Shown in pieces: positions 8,848 through 18,066 of a stretch of DNA of 47,206 nt. The DNA lies in contig CACLXU010000001.1 of assembly GCA_902610995.1 (NCBI GenBank), forward strand, positions 1 to 47,206. Direction: 5' to 3'. The number at the start of each line of letters is the position of its first letter. Position 1 is the stretch's first letter. This DNA is from an uncultured SAR86 cluster bacterium. Lineage in GTDB: Bacteria > Pseudomonadota > Gammaproteobacteria > Magnimaribacterales > TMED112. Position numbers and translations under genes: made by a program. The notes below the pieces were generated by a model, which was given only the letters and a program-made list of their open reading frames with translations, was not told the DNA's origin and made no database searches.

Positions 8848-11034
8848 ATGAAAAAAAATCTATTGAGTCTTTTATTGATTATCTCAATGGCACTAATTGC
8901 CATTGAACCAAAAATTATACAACCTGGTGCACCTGGAAAACCTAGTGCGAATATAGATGCTGAGGATGCTATAGCCATTGCAGAGTCGTCCTACACAACT
9001 GCAGACGTGGCCTTCCTCCAAGGAATGATAGTTCATCATGAACAAGCACTCTTTATGTCAGAACTTGCTTCGGAGAGAACAAATGCTCAATCGATTGTCG
9101 ACTTGGCTGGCAGAATTGAAGCATCACAGGAAGACGAAATAAATTTTATGGAAGGATGGCTTGCTGAAAGAGATGAAAGTGTAGCAATGGATATGGATCA
9201 TGGAATGAGCGGAAGTGATCACAAGATGAATATGCATGTAAATATGGCTGGCATGGCTACACCTCAACAACTTGCTCAGCTTGAGAAATCTAAAGGAACA
9301 GATTTTGATAGATTATTTCTCAACCTGATGATAAATCATCACGATGGAGCTGTAAAAATGGTTGCTGAACTTCGCAAACAATCTGGCTCGGCATATGATC
9401 CTGTATTGAATGAATTTGTTTCAGACTTAGTAAATGATCAAGGTGTTGAAATTGAAAGAATGAATGGCCTGTTAGTGGGATTATCAAATGATCCTCGTTC
9501 GGGCCTCAAAGGAGGACTTAAATATGCAGAGGAAGCTATCCTTAACCTTGAATTAGTGAAACACTTAGATAAGCCTGTGGGTTTTTATGATCCCAATAAT
9601 CCAGCACTGAGAGGCTCAGATAGTGCTAAAGATCCTGAAGAAAAAGAAAACATTTCATTAGAGGAGCGATCAGTAAAACTGAGGTCACCAATGTTTAGTT
9701 TTTCAAATACAGATATGGCATTTAGTGAAAATCTTTTAGTTGCTGGCAGTTATCATGGTTTTAACATGTATGAACTTGACAATGATGGTGTGCCAAATTT
9801 AGTAACTTCAGTAGTTTGTCCCGGAGGACAGGGTGATGTCTCAATTGTTGGTGATTTGCTTATCATGTCAGTAGAGCAGACAAGGGGCAGGCTTGATTGT
9901 GGTCGAGAGGGCGTAGGTACAGAACCAAGCATGGAAAGGTTTAGAGGGATTAGAATATTTGATATTTCTGATATCTCTAATCCAGTACAAGTTGGAGCTG
10001 TGCAAACATGTAGAGGCTCGCATACACATTCCGTCGTAGCTGGACCTACGGAGGATGGAAAAATCGTAGTCTATAACTCTGGAACTGGCAGAATTAGAGA
10101 TAATGAAGAGATGGCATCTTGCTTTGACAATCCAGGAGATACTAGGACTGCATTGTTTAGAATAGATGTAATCGAAATCCCTATTAATGATCCCAGTGCA
10201 TCAAAAATTGTTTCCAGCCCTGCTGTTTTTGCTGACAAAGAAACTGGCCAACTTGCTGGGCTTTGGCGTGGAGGGGATCATGGAGATCCTTATGAAACAC
10301 AAAATACTAGGATGACTAACCAGTGTCATGACATAACAGTTTTTCCAACTAAAAATATAGCTGCTGGAGCATGTTCGGGAAATGGTATTTTATTTGATAT
10401 TTCTGACCCCTATAACCCAGAGAGAATTGACGTAGTGACAGATACAGGTTTTGCCTACTGGCACTCTGCTACCTTTAATAACGATGGAACTAAGGTAGTT
10501 TTTACTGACGAATGGGGTGGCGGTGGAAGGCCTAGATGTAGAGCATGGGATCCACTTAATTGGGGAGCTGATGCGATCTATGATATTGTCGATAATAAAC
10601 TTGTTTTCAAAAGCCATTACAAAATGCCGGCACCACAATTAGAATCTGAAAACTGTGTTGCTCATAATGGATCGATCGTTCCTGTGAAAGGGAGAGATAT
10701 CTTCGCACAGGCTTGGTACCAAGGCGGGATATCAATTATGGATTTCACTGATTCTGCAAACCCAATAGAAATAGGTTATTTTGACAGAGGGCCAGTTCTA
10801 GAGGATGAGCTTGTTACTGGTGGTTACTGGTCTGTATATTATTATGAAGGAAAGCTCTATGGTACTGAGATTGCAAGAGGGCTTGATGTATTTAAATTAC
10901 TTCCAAGTGAGTTCCTTTCAGAGGAGGATATTAAGTCAGCCGAAAATGCAAGACCTGCTGCAGGGCCTAAAAGACTATTTAATCCTCAACAGCAAATACC
11001 AATGGAGTGGACAGATTATTCCGCATCTGAATAA
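8848..11034 (+). CDS. Secreted tandem DUF305 - LVIVD beta-propeller protein with Met/His-rich linker
   Basis: A 728-residue protein with an N-terminal export signal (hydrophobic 5-19). Two DUF305 helical domains follow, at about 52-108 (FLQGMIVHHEQAL, His63-His64) and 152-210 (LFLNLMINHHDGAV, His164-His165). The linker at 114-136 contains seven Met and three His in MDMDHGM / HKMNMH / MAGM spacing, which resembles periplasmic copper-binding segments. DUF305 includes the copper-binding CopM of Synechocystis. From about 285 onward, LVIVD-type propeller blades recur (GIRIFDISDISNP, ILFDISDPYNP, ISIMDFTDSANP), with several Cys. A GAGG Shine-Dalgarno sits before the ATG. It is followed after 2 bases by the DoxX gene. 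A copper or redox role is inferred, not shown. Confidence 0.85.
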   Translation: MKKNLLSLLLIISMALIAIEPKIIQPGAPGKPSANIDAEDAIAIAESSYTTADVAFLQGMIVHHEQALFMSELASERTNAQSIVDLAGRIEASQEDEINFMEGWLAERDESVAMDMDHGMSGSDHKMNMHVNMAGMATPQQLAQLEKSKGTDFDRLFLNLMINHHDGAVKMVAELRKQSGSAYDPVLNEFVSDLVNDQGVEIERMNGLLVGLSNDPRSGLKGGLKYAEEAILNLELVKHLDKPVGFYDPNNPALRGSDSAKDPEEKENISLEERSVKLRSPMFSFSNTDMAFSENLLVAGSYHGFNMYELDNDGVPNLVTSVVCPGGQGDVSIVGDLLIMSVEQTRGRLDCGREGVGTEPSMERFRGIRIFDISDISNPVQVGAVQTCRGSHTHSVVAGPTEDGKIVVYNSGTGRIRDNEEMASCFDNPGDTRTALFRIDVIEIPINDPSASKIVSSPAVFADKETGQLAGLWRGGDHGDPYETQNTRMTNQCHDITVFPTKNIAAGACSGNGILFDISDPYNPERIDVVTDTGFAYWHSATFNNDGTKVVFTDEWGGGGRPRCRAWDPLNWGADAIYDIVDNKLVFKSHYKMPAPQLESENCVAHNGSIVPVKGRDIFAQAWYQGGISIMDFTDSANPIEIGYFDRGPVLEDELVTGGYWSVYYYEGKLYGTEIARGLDVFKLLPSEFLSEEDIKSAENARPAAGPKRLFNPQQQIPMEWTDYSASE

Positions 11035-11036
11035 TC

Positions 11037-11417
11037 TTGAATAAATATCAGATTCCAAGCAAAACCTTTTATAAAGTTGGAAGAGTTTTGCTTGGAATTT
11101 ATTTTCTAATTCCCGGCTTATTCAAATTTTTACTTTTTGAAAATAATTTAGAAATAGTCATCCTTCGGGAGGTTCCATTCCCAATTTTTTCCCTGTTGTT
11201 GATAGGTGCTTTGCAAGTCATATTTGGAACTTTAATCATAGTCGGTAAAAAAGTAAGCATTAGTGCATGTATCCTTGTTTTAGTAACAATCTTAATAAAC
11301 CTTTACATTCATGATTTTTGGAACATAACAATAAATACAGATCATGAGACTCAGAACTTTGTAAAAAATTTAGGGATAATCGCTGGGTTATTGCTATTAA
11401 CAAAAGATAAAAATTAA
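11037..11417 (+). CDS. DoxX-like small integral membrane protein (TTG start)
   Basis: A 126-residue, four-helix membrane protein. VGRVLLGIYFLIPGLFKF at 14-31 is the DoxX-type first helix, followed by hydrophobic segments near 48-68, 74-90 and 106-122. DoxX proteins are linked to quinone or thiol redox chemistry at the membrane, but specific roles differ. The only possible start is TTG at 11037: upstream the frame closes at a TGA within the preceding gene, and there is no internal Met. It begins 2 bases after the DUF305/LVIVD stop with no clear Shine-Dalgarno, so it is probably translated by reinitiation and may work with that protein. Confidence 0.78.
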   Translation: MNKYQIPSKTFYKVGRVLLGIYFLIPGLFKFLLFENNLEIVILREVPFPIFSLLLIGALQVIFGTLIIVGKKVSISACILVLVTILINLYIHDFWNITINTDHETQNFVKNLGIIAGLLLLTKDKN

Positions 11418-11434
11418 TAGAATCTCCAAAAAGT

Positions 11435-13381
11435 CTAATTTAGAATCTCAAGGATTGTCTCTTCTAGCTTTAAAGAGCCATGAGTTGATAAGTGATCATC
11501 GTCATAATAGAAACTTTTGTTTATTTCTCCAATTAGACATTTTTCTTCATCACAGAATGTATCAATAATGTGGTAGAGATTGATTTCGTCTTCAGAAGAT
11601 TTAAATATTTTAATTGGTATTCTTTCCAACTCTTCAAACTTTTCTCGAGCAACTGACAAGTCATAAATACTGCTAATGCCCCTTGCAGCTCTAAAATAAA
11701 AGGACTCTGGAGAAGAAACTTGTTGAGGAGGCTGGGATATTAGATATATAGGAATATTGCTTCCTTTATATTCTTTGACAGTCTCGAGAAAAGACTGATT
11801 AAATGCTTTTATACTATTTTCTCTTGTAAACGGACCATCTGAGGATCTTGCAATTAGCTGAGCTCCACTACCATCATAATTTCCATCAATGTAATAAGAC
11901 CATCTAGCAGATAAAATTATTCCATTGACTTGTTGTTCACGTGCATAATTTAGAACTCTATCATTCAGTGCTTTGCAATTATTAGTTCTCTGATCTGGTC
12001 TGTTAGGAACCACTCCTATGAAGGGAGGACAACCAGAAGACCCAGTAAAAAACACACTTAAATTTTTTTCTGTAGCAATATTATCCACAAGATTTTTTAG
12101 AGATAAGGCATGTGAGTCGCCAAATAAGATGAAATCAATACTTTCTTTTTTAGCTCCTAATAGACACCCCCATTCGTCAGAGGAATGATTGAAAGGCCGA
12201 TCAAAACAAACTCCAACTTGAGGCTTATTAAAAGAGTCTTTTAATTCCTCTGAAAAGTTAACCCTTCCTTCAAATCCTTTACTTAGATACATACTCATAC
12301 CAATAGCACTAAAAAATAATATTCCTATTACAGAAAAATTAAGAATAAATTTCTTTGAGGTTTGTGTTTTATCCCTAAAAGGTTTTTCAACCCATTTCCA
12401 GCTAATGTAAGCCAGCACCAATGAGCTTAAACAAAGCATAATCAACATAAGGTCTGACACCTCTTCCAAAAATTTGTGTTTCGCAAAAGCTAGTAACGGC
12501 TGATGCCAAAGGTACGCGCTATAGGAAATAAGTCCAACTGAAACAATTGGAGAAAAACTTAGAATTTTGTAAATGATAGTCCTATTAATAGCCGACAGAA
12601 TTAATAGACCTGTACCAACAGTTGGCACTAATGTATATAAACTTGGAAATGGTGTAGATTCATCGAAAAATAATATTGAATAAACTATCATTGCAAATCC
12701 AGTAATGCTAAAAATTTGGTTTAAAGTTGAAGATTTCAGGTGACCTTTATATTTTAAATAAAAAGCAATAAAAACACCTATCAATAATTCCCACCCTCTT
12801 GTTGGAAGAAGATAAAATGCTGCCGATGGTTTGTTATACGCTCCCCATTCAGCGAGTAGCAGACTAGCAAAAAACGCTAGCCCTAAAATAAGTAGAATCC
12901 ATTTAATCCCTAAACGCCAAAATACAAATAAAAATATCGGAAAAATGATGTAGTACTGTTCCTCTACAGCCAAACTCCATGTATGAAGAAGTGGTTTAAG
13001 CTCAGCTGTTGCTTCAAAGTATCCACTCTCAAGCCAAAATAAAAAGTTTGATGAAAAGGTAGAGACAGCAATAAGACTCTCGCCAAAATCTCTAAGGTCA
13101 TTTGGTGTAAGCCAAAACCAAGCAAATGGAATACAACTTAACATTACTAAAAATAGTGCTGGCAAAATTCTTCGAGCTCGTCTTTCATAGAAACTTAAGA
13201 CACTAAAGCTCTCTTGTGCTAATTCAGATAAAATTATGCTTGTGATCAAGTATCCACTGATTACAAAGAAAACATCTACTCCAATAAATCCACCACTAAA
13301 ATATTGAAATCCTGCATGAAAGAAGATTACTGGCAATACTGCCAATGCTCGTAAACCGTCAATTTCTGGTCTGTAATTCAG
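11435..13381 (-). CDS. Membrane O-acyltransferase with SGNH domain, probable CTG start
   Basis: Paralogue of the gene at 6897-8768: acyltransferase-3 membrane domain followed by a periplasmic SGNH domain. Read from a CTG codon at 13381-13379, the protein has 648 residues and begins NYRPEIDGLRALAVLPVIFF, the same as the ATG-started paralogue. AGGAG lies 6 bases before that CTG. An in-frame TAA at 13399-13397 excludes any start further upstream, and the next usable start (TTG at 13345) would remove the conserved RPEIDGLR motif. GDSH has its Ser at 423; D627-x-x-H630 completes the triad. It probably acetylates a surface polysaccharide or lipopolysaccharide; the target is unknown. Confidence 0.88.
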   Translation of the reverse strand: MNYRPEIDGLRALAVLPVIFFHAGFQYFSGGFIGVDVFFVISGYLITSIILSELAQESFSVLSFYERRARRILPALFLVMLSCIPFAWFWLTPNDLRDFGESLIAVSTFSSNFLFWLESGYFEATAELKPLLHTWSLAVEEQYYIIFPIFLFVFWRLGIKWILLILGLAFFASLLLAEWGAYNKPSAAFYLLPTRGWELLIGVFIAFYLKYKGHLKSSTLNQIFSITGFAMIVYSILFFDESTPFPSLYTLVPTVGTGLLILSAINRTIIYKILSFSPIVSVGLISYSAYLWHQPLLAFAKHKFLEEVSDLMLIMLCLSSLVLAYISWKWVEKPFRDKTQTSKKFILNFSVIGILFFSAIGMSMYLSKGFEGRVNFSEELKDSFNKPQVGVCFDRPFNHSSDEWGCLLGAKKESIDFILFGDSHALSLKNLVDNIATEKNLSVFFTGSSGCPPFIGVVPNRPDQRTNNCKALNDRVLNYAREQQVNGIILSARWSYYIDGNYDGSGAQLIARSSDGPFTRENSIKAFNQSFLETVKEYKGSNIPIYLISQPPQQVSSPESFYFRAARGISSIYDLSVAREKFEELERIPIKIFKSSEDEINLYHIIDTFCDEEKCLIGEINKSFYYDDDHLSTHGSLKLEETILEILN

Positions 13382-13386
13382 TTTTT

Positions 13387-13395
13387 GCTCCTGCC
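13387..13395 (-). promoter_or_regulatory. Shine-Dalgarno supporting the CTG start of the acyltransferase
   Basis: On the minus strand the sequence reads AGGCAGGAG, then CAAAA-A, then CTG AAT TAC. The AGGAG core lies 6 bases upstream of the CTG, an optimal distance, whereas the next in-frame start at 13345 has no such site. This decides the start codon assigned to this gene. Confidence 0.65.
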
Positions 13396-13442
13396 TTTAA
13401 GTTCCGATTTTGATACTCTTTATAAGTTTTATCAATAATAAG

Positions 13443-14288
13443 CTACATTTTATTCTCTATTAAAAGTGTTGGAACATTGTGATTATGGGATTTTAGAGTA
13501 GCCACTAAGGTTCCATCTTTGATTCCATCCTTAATTTCTGTAACATCGATATTATTTTTTAAAAGCCTTTTTCTAGTTTTACGAATATCTTTTACCTGCC
13601 AGGCCAATCCCCAAAGAGTGTCATGACTTTCAAGATTAGAATCACCCTCCTCTATAACTTCAATAGTGGTTTTGTTCAGCCTAAAAAATAACATCCTCTT
13701 TTTCCAGGCCTCGATAAATTTATCTAGCGCTAATCGAATACCAAATACGTCTCTATATATTTTTATGAATCCATCAGGATCATTTGTTTGGATTACAGCA
13801 TGATCTAGTCTATGTATAGATGATTTTGGATATGAATTAATAGAGGGCAGAACTCCAGTTTTATGCTGAATGATAAAAGAAAATAGACCCCGAGATATCT
13901 CAGAGGGGAAAAATTGGTTTATCCAAGTTCGCGTTTCTCCGGTATGGTCATCTATGCCCTCACCACTTGTTAGCTCAGGTAATGAAAAACCAGAATCACT
14001 AATTTTTTTTCTTAAAAAATCTACATCATCAGTACCCATTACAAAGCCAAATAGCCCCTCACCTTTTTCATTGATATGTTTTTCTACAAGCTCTGCTCCC
14101 AAACCAGTTCCGGTGGACGCTAAAAGTTCAAAATAGGTATTTTCAAAATTAAATAGTACGTTAGAAGTTCCTAACTCTTTGTGTTTTCCTCTCCAAACTG
14201 GTGGTACACCAAAGATCTTCTCGTAATTTTCTTTTGCGATTTCAAGGTCTTCTACTGCAACAATAATATGATCTAAAACATTAACCAT
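13443..14288 (-). CDS. VOC-superfamily (glyoxalase-like) protein, two modules
   Basis: A 281-residue cytoplasmic protein with two vicinal-oxygen-chelate modules. The first begins LDHIIVAVEDLEIAKENY (5-22) with FGVPPVWRG and FELLAS; the second begins RLDHAVIQTNDPDGF in the middle of the protein with FFRLNKTTIEVIEE. The paired His of each DH motif and the following Glu (FELLAS, IEVIEE) could be metal ligands. The layout matches the Glyoxalase_3/glyoxalase-like group, whose substrates are mostly unknown (dioxygenase, lyase or isomerase chemistry). It begins 8 bases after guaA ends, so it may be cotranscribed with guaBA, without an obvious functional link. Confidence 0.75.
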   Translation of the reverse strand: MVNVLDHIIVAVEDLEIAKENYEKIFGVPPVWRGKHKELGTSNVLFNFENTYFELLASTGTGLGAELVEKHINEKGEGLFGFVMGTDDVDFLRKKISDSGFSLPELTSGEGIDDHTGETRTWINQFFPSEISRGLFSFIIQHKTGVLPSINSYPKSSIHRLDHAVIQTNDPDGFIKIYRDVFGIRLALDKFIEAWKKRMLFFRLNKTTIEVIEEGDSNLESHDTLWGLAWQVKDIRKTRKRLLKNNIDVTEIKDGIKDGTLVATLKSHNHNVPTLLIENKM

Positions 14289-14296
14289 TACTCACT

Positions 14297-15820
14297 TCAC
14301 TCCCACTCTATTGTGGCAGGCGGTTTTGAAGTGATATCGTAGACCACTCTACTTATACCATCAATTTCGTTAACTATTCGTGTAGAAACATGCTCTATAA
14401 ACTCATGAGGAAGGTTTGTTGCTTTAGCAGTCATAAAGTCTGTTGTATTTACTGATCTCAATCCAATTACATCTGCATATATCCTATTATCTCCAACTAC
14501 TCCTACTGACTTAATTGGCATATAAAAGGCATAAGCCTGACTCGCTGAATAATATAAATCATAATTTTTTAGCTCTGTTAAAAAGATGTGATCTGCATCT
14601 CTCAATCTTTGAAGCCTTTTTTCATTTACTTCGCCTATTACTCTTATACCAAGGCCAGGCCCTGGGAATGGATGTCTTTCTATAATCTCGTTTGGCAAGC
14701 CGATTTCCTTGCCAATATTTCTGACTTCATCTTTAAATAACATTCTGAATGGTTCCAATAAATTTAGATTCATTCTTTCTGGCAGGCCGCCAACATTATG
14801 ATGCGATTTAATTACTTTGGCCTTAGTTTTTGAATTACCAGCAGACTCAATAACATCAGGATAAATTGTTCCTTGAGCAAGCCAATTAATTTCTGCAAGG
14901 TTCTTACTCTCTTTTTCAAATACCTCTATAAAAGTTTTGCCAATTATTTTCCTTTTATTCTCAGGATCAGCAATTCCTTCTAACTTTTTTAAAAAAAGGG
15001 ATTGTGCATTTACTAAGTTCACCTCTAAACCTATCTTTTTTTTAAGGTTTCGAATTACATTCTTTGCCTCATCTTTTCTCAAGAGCCCGTGATCTACCAT
15101 GACACACGTAAGCCTTTTCCCTAAAATTTTATAAAGCACTGCAGCTAAAACAGTTGAATCGACTCCGCCACTTAATGCTAATAACACATTTTGATCCTTA
15201 ACTTTGCTTACAACTTCAGTATCAATTTGTTTAAGAATGTCTGTTGCATCCCAATTTTGTTTAATGTCACATTTTTGAAGGAAGTTTTCTATGATCTTTG
15301 TTCCAAATTTTGTATGTGTCACTTCAGGGTGAAACTGTAATCCGTAATAATTTTTTGAGCAATTTTGGAATGCTGCAATAGGTGAATTATCAGAGGATGC
15401 AATTACTTCATACCCCTCTGGCAAAACTTTTACTTTATCACCATGCGACATCCAGACATTGATAGCATTACTAGTTTCATCAAAAAGGTGGGATTTGTTT
15501 TCTAATTTTATCTGAGCATGACCAAATTCTTTTTTCCCTTTATTTTCAATTTTTCCACCTTCTTGAAAAGCAAGTATTTGCATTCCGTAGCAAATGCCCA
15601 AGATAGGTTTCTTAGAATTTAAAATTCTCTTATTTATATCAGGATTACCCTCAAGATTTGAGGATTCTGGCCCACCAGACAAGATAAAACCTGAAACTTC
15701 AGTGAGATCTGAAATTTCATCCCATGGACATACCTCAGAAAAGATTTTTAACTCTCGAAGTCGGCGTGCTATAAGTTGTGTATATTGAGAGCCAAAATCA
15801 ACAACTAGAATTTTTTGCAT
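14297..15820 (-). CDS. guaA: GMP synthase (glutamine-hydrolysing)
   Basis: Converts XMP to GMP using ATP and ammonia from glutamine. The 507-residue chain has a class I amidotransferase domain with nucleophile C77 (GICYGMQ) and H164/E166 (FHPEVTHT). An ATP-pyrophosphatase domain follows with the P-loop SGGVDS at 217-222, and then the dimerisation domain ending in KPPATIEWE, the conserved GuaA C-terminus. The start ATG shares one base with the guaB stop (TAATG), the classic coupled guaB-guaA arrangement. No missing residue or truncation is seen. Confidence 0.98.
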   Translation of the reverse strand: MQKILVVDFGSQYTQLIARRLRELKIFSEVCPWDEISDLTEVSGFILSGGPESSNLEGNPDINKRILNSKKPILGICYGMQILAFQEGGKIENKGKKEFGHAQIKLENKSHLFDETSNAINVWMSHGDKVKVLPEGYEVIASSDNSPIAAFQNCSKNYYGLQFHPEVTHTKFGTKIIENFLQKCDIKQNWDATDILKQIDTEVVSKVKDQNVLLALSGGVDSTVLAAVLYKILGKRLTCVMVDHGLLRKDEAKNVIRNLKKKIGLEVNLVNAQSLFLKKLEGIADPENKRKIIGKTFIEVFEKESKNLAEINWLAQGTIYPDVIESAGNSKTKAKVIKSHHNVGGLPERMNLNLLEPFRMLFKDEVRNIGKEIGLPNEIIERHPFPGPGLGIRVIGEVNEKRLQRLRDADHIFLTELKNYDLYYSASQAYAFYMPIKSVGVVGDNRIYADVIGLRSVNTTDFMTAKATNLPHEFIEHVSTRIVNEIDGISRVVYDITSKPPATIEWE

Positions 15821-17280
15821 TAGTCTGCTCGATAATTTGGCGCCTCTTTTGTAATGCTTACATCATGAACATGACTTTCTTTTACTCCAGAGGAAGTTAT
15901 TTTTTGAAACTGAGCCCTATCTTTTAAATCTAAAATTGTTTTTGATCCTGTATACCCCATGCCTTGTCTTAAACCACCTTCCATTTGGAAAACAACGTCT
16001 TTTAACCAGCCTCTGAAGGGCACTCTGCCCTCAATCCCCTCTGGAACCATTTTATCTGGATCTATATCATCGCCATGCATGTACCTGCTTGCATCAGTTC
16101 TTTTTGCCATAGCGCCTATTGAGCCCATGCCTCTGTAGGTTTTAAAACTACGTCCCTGATATAACTCAACCTCACCTGGTGCCTCTTCTGTTCCTGCAAA
16201 TGCACTGCCTAGCATAACAGTATCAGCACCAGCTCCAAGTGCCTTAACAATATCACCAGAAAATCTTATACCCCCGTCAGAAATCACAGGTATATTTTTT
16301 GCTGCTTTTACAACCTCTAAGACTGCTGATAGTTGAGGCACCCCTACTCCAGCAATGATTCTTGTTGTACAAATAGAACCAGGTCCAACACCAACTTTTA
16401 TAGCATCAGCTCCAGATTCTATAAGCAACTTAGCACCATCTTTTGTTGCAACATTTCCAGCAACAACGTCAATATTTGGATATTTCTTTTTAAGGAATTT
16501 AAGCACTTTAATTACTCCTTCAGAATCGCCATGAGCGCTATCTATGATAAAAACATCAACACCAGCCTGAGCTAGATTTTCTGATCTCTCTTCAAGGTTT
16601 TTACCCACGCCAACTGCTGCTCCAACCATTAACCTGCCCTCTGCATCTCTTGATGCTAAAGGATAATCAATTGATTTCTCAATATCTTTCATTGTAATTA
16701 AACCAACTAGTCTATTTTTACTATCTAAGACTAAGATTTTCTCTATTCTGTGTTTATACATGAGTGATTTAACAACTTCTTGATCTTCCCCTTCCTTTAC
16801 AGTAATTAACTTTTCCTTAGGAGTCATAATAGTTGTTACGCTTTGATCTACATCTCTGGCATACCTAAAATCTCTTCGTGTGACAATTCCTTTTAATTCT
16901 CCATCATCAACTACAGGCATGCCTGATATATTCAGCTCTGAGGTTAGTTGAATTAGTTCTGCAATAGAATTTGATGATTTTATTGTAATTGGGTCTCTGA
17001 CAACTCCACTTTCAAACTTTTTTACCTTCTTAACTTCATTTGATTGTTCATTGGGGGAGCAATTTTTGTGGATTATTCCAATCCCGCCAAGTGATGCAAG
17101 AGCAATTGCCATCTTTGATTCTGTTACCGTATCCATTGCAGCAGAACAAAAAGGCAAATTTAAAGAAATGTTTTTTGTAAATTTTGTTTTGAGTGAAACG
17201 TCTTTGGGTAAGACATTAGAATGCTTTGGTAGAACCAATACATCATCAAATGTCAGAGCTTCTTGAAGAACCTTTTCCAT
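15820..17280 (-). CDS. guaB: IMP dehydrogenase
   Basis: Catalyses the NAD-dependent oxidation of IMP to XMP, the committed step to GMP. It is 486 residues, the normal length. The N-terminus [10 protein letters not shown] (9-18) is typical. Two CBS domains, the usual allosteric nucleotide module, occupy about 95-205. The active-site loop GPGSICTTR places the catalytic Cys at 304. The flap region contains YRGMGS and the expected downstream RVPFRG. It is the first gene of the guaB-guaA-VOC unit and starts head-to-head with the prepilin peptidase. A TATACT hexamer lies 5 bases before the ATG with no Shine-Dalgarno, so its message may be leaderless or start very near the ATG. Confidence 0.98.
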   Translation of the reverse strand: MEKVLQEALTFDDVLVLPKHSNVLPKDVSLKTKFTKNISLNLPFCSAAMDTVTESKMAIALASLGGIGIIHKNCSPNEQSNEVKKVKKFESGVVRDPITIKSSNSIAELIQLTSELNISGMPVVDDGELKGIVTRRDFRYARDVDQSVTTIMTPKEKLITVKEGEDQEVVKSLMYKHRIEKILVLDSKNRLVGLITMKDIEKSIDYPLASRDAEGRLMVGAAVGVGKNLEERSENLAQAGVDVFIIDSAHGDSEGVIKVLKFLKKKYPNIDVVAGNVATKDGAKLLIESGADAIKVGVGPGSICTTRIIAGVGVPQLSAVLEVVKAAKNIPVISDGGIRFSGDIVKALGAGADTVMLGSAFAGTEEAPGEVELYQGRSFKTYRGMGSIGAMAKRTDASRYMHGDDIDPDKMVPEGIEGRVPFRGWLKDVVFQMEGGLRQGMGYTGSKTILDLKDRAQFQKITSSGVKESHVHDVSITKEAPNYRAD

Positions 17281-17316
17281 AATATAGTATATATCAACAG
17301 ATTAATTGTTTCCACC

Positions 17317-18066
17317 ATGAATGGCTTATACCTTCTTATACCAATACTTTCAGGCATAGTTGGTGCCATTTTCACCAGTTGGTTAGTGCAAGAATATGAT
17401 AATTATGGGAAAAAATACTCTCATTTTTCAGACAGATTCACTAAACGTTCTCAGTGTGATTTTTGCCAAAAAAAACTAAAGTTCTATGAGTTAATGCCAA
17501 TTTTTTCCTTTATTTTGCAAGGAGGAAAAAGCAGATGTTGTGATAAAAGTTTACGTAAAAAATATATCGTCTTCGAAGGTCTTGGGGCATTAATCTTTAT
17601 GGTTGGAGCTTTGTATAGCTTAATAAATATTTCAATATTAGCTTTACTTTTGATATTCCTAATTTTTGTAGATGAAAGATATAAAGAAATTGCGCTTTGG
17701 AATAATTTATCCCTACTATTTTGGGTCTTGCATGAGGTTACTTATAGATTCGAATTTAATGAGATTATGGCTAATCTGATCGGTGCAGTCTCTGTGACAT
17801 TAGTATTAGTATTTATATACTTTTTTTATAGAGCTACTAGAAAAAGAGAGGGAATTGGAATTGGAGATATTATTTTGCTTTTTACAACTTTTCTGTATTT
17901 TGGAGTACCTTTATCCCTTTACCTGCTTATAGCAGCATCATTATCTCTAATAGTAAAAATTATAGTTACGAGAAAATATAAAGATGAGCATGCCTTTGGT
18001 TCATGGATAGCAGGCTTTTTTCTAATATTTACTGTATTCCAAGAATTTTATGAGATTGTAGGCTAA
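17317..18066 (+). CDS. Prepilin peptidase (A24 family, PilD-like)
   Basis: Membrane aspartyl protease that removes leader peptides from type IV pilins or pseudopilins and N-methylates them. I use the ATG at 17317 (249 residues), since the earlier in-frame TTG at 17263 lies inside guaB. C47-x-x-C50 with C74-C75 forms a zinc-like cluster in the N-terminal domain; the second pair is SRCC rather than the usual CRxC. The catalytic aspartates fit D119 (FLIFVDERYK) and D184 (GIGIGDI). There are about seven membrane segments. No pilin, PilB or PilC gene is nearby. Its last 38 bases overlap the convergent queE. Confidence 0.85.
   Translation: MNGLYLLIPILSGIVGAIFTSWLVQEYDNYGKKYSHFSDRFTKRSQCDFCQKKLKFYELMPIFSFILQGGKSRCCDKSLRKKYIVFEGLGALIFMVGALYSLINISILALLLIFLIFVDERYKEIALWNNLSLLFWVLHEVTYRFEFNEIMANLIGAVSVTLVLVFIYFFYRATRKREGIGIGDIILLFTTFLYFGVPLSLYLLIAASLSLIVKIIVTRKYKDEHAFGSWIAGFFLIFTVFQEFYEIVG

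Noticed and set aside
13345-13381. TTG at 13345 as the acyltransferase start
   Set aside because: It would drop the conserved N-terminal motif shared with the paralogue and has no Shine-Dalgarno; the CTG at 13381 is favoured.
17263-17316. TTG at 17263 as the prepilin peptidase start
   Set aside because: It would begin inside the guaB coding sequence; the ATG at 17317 begins immediately before the first membrane helix.
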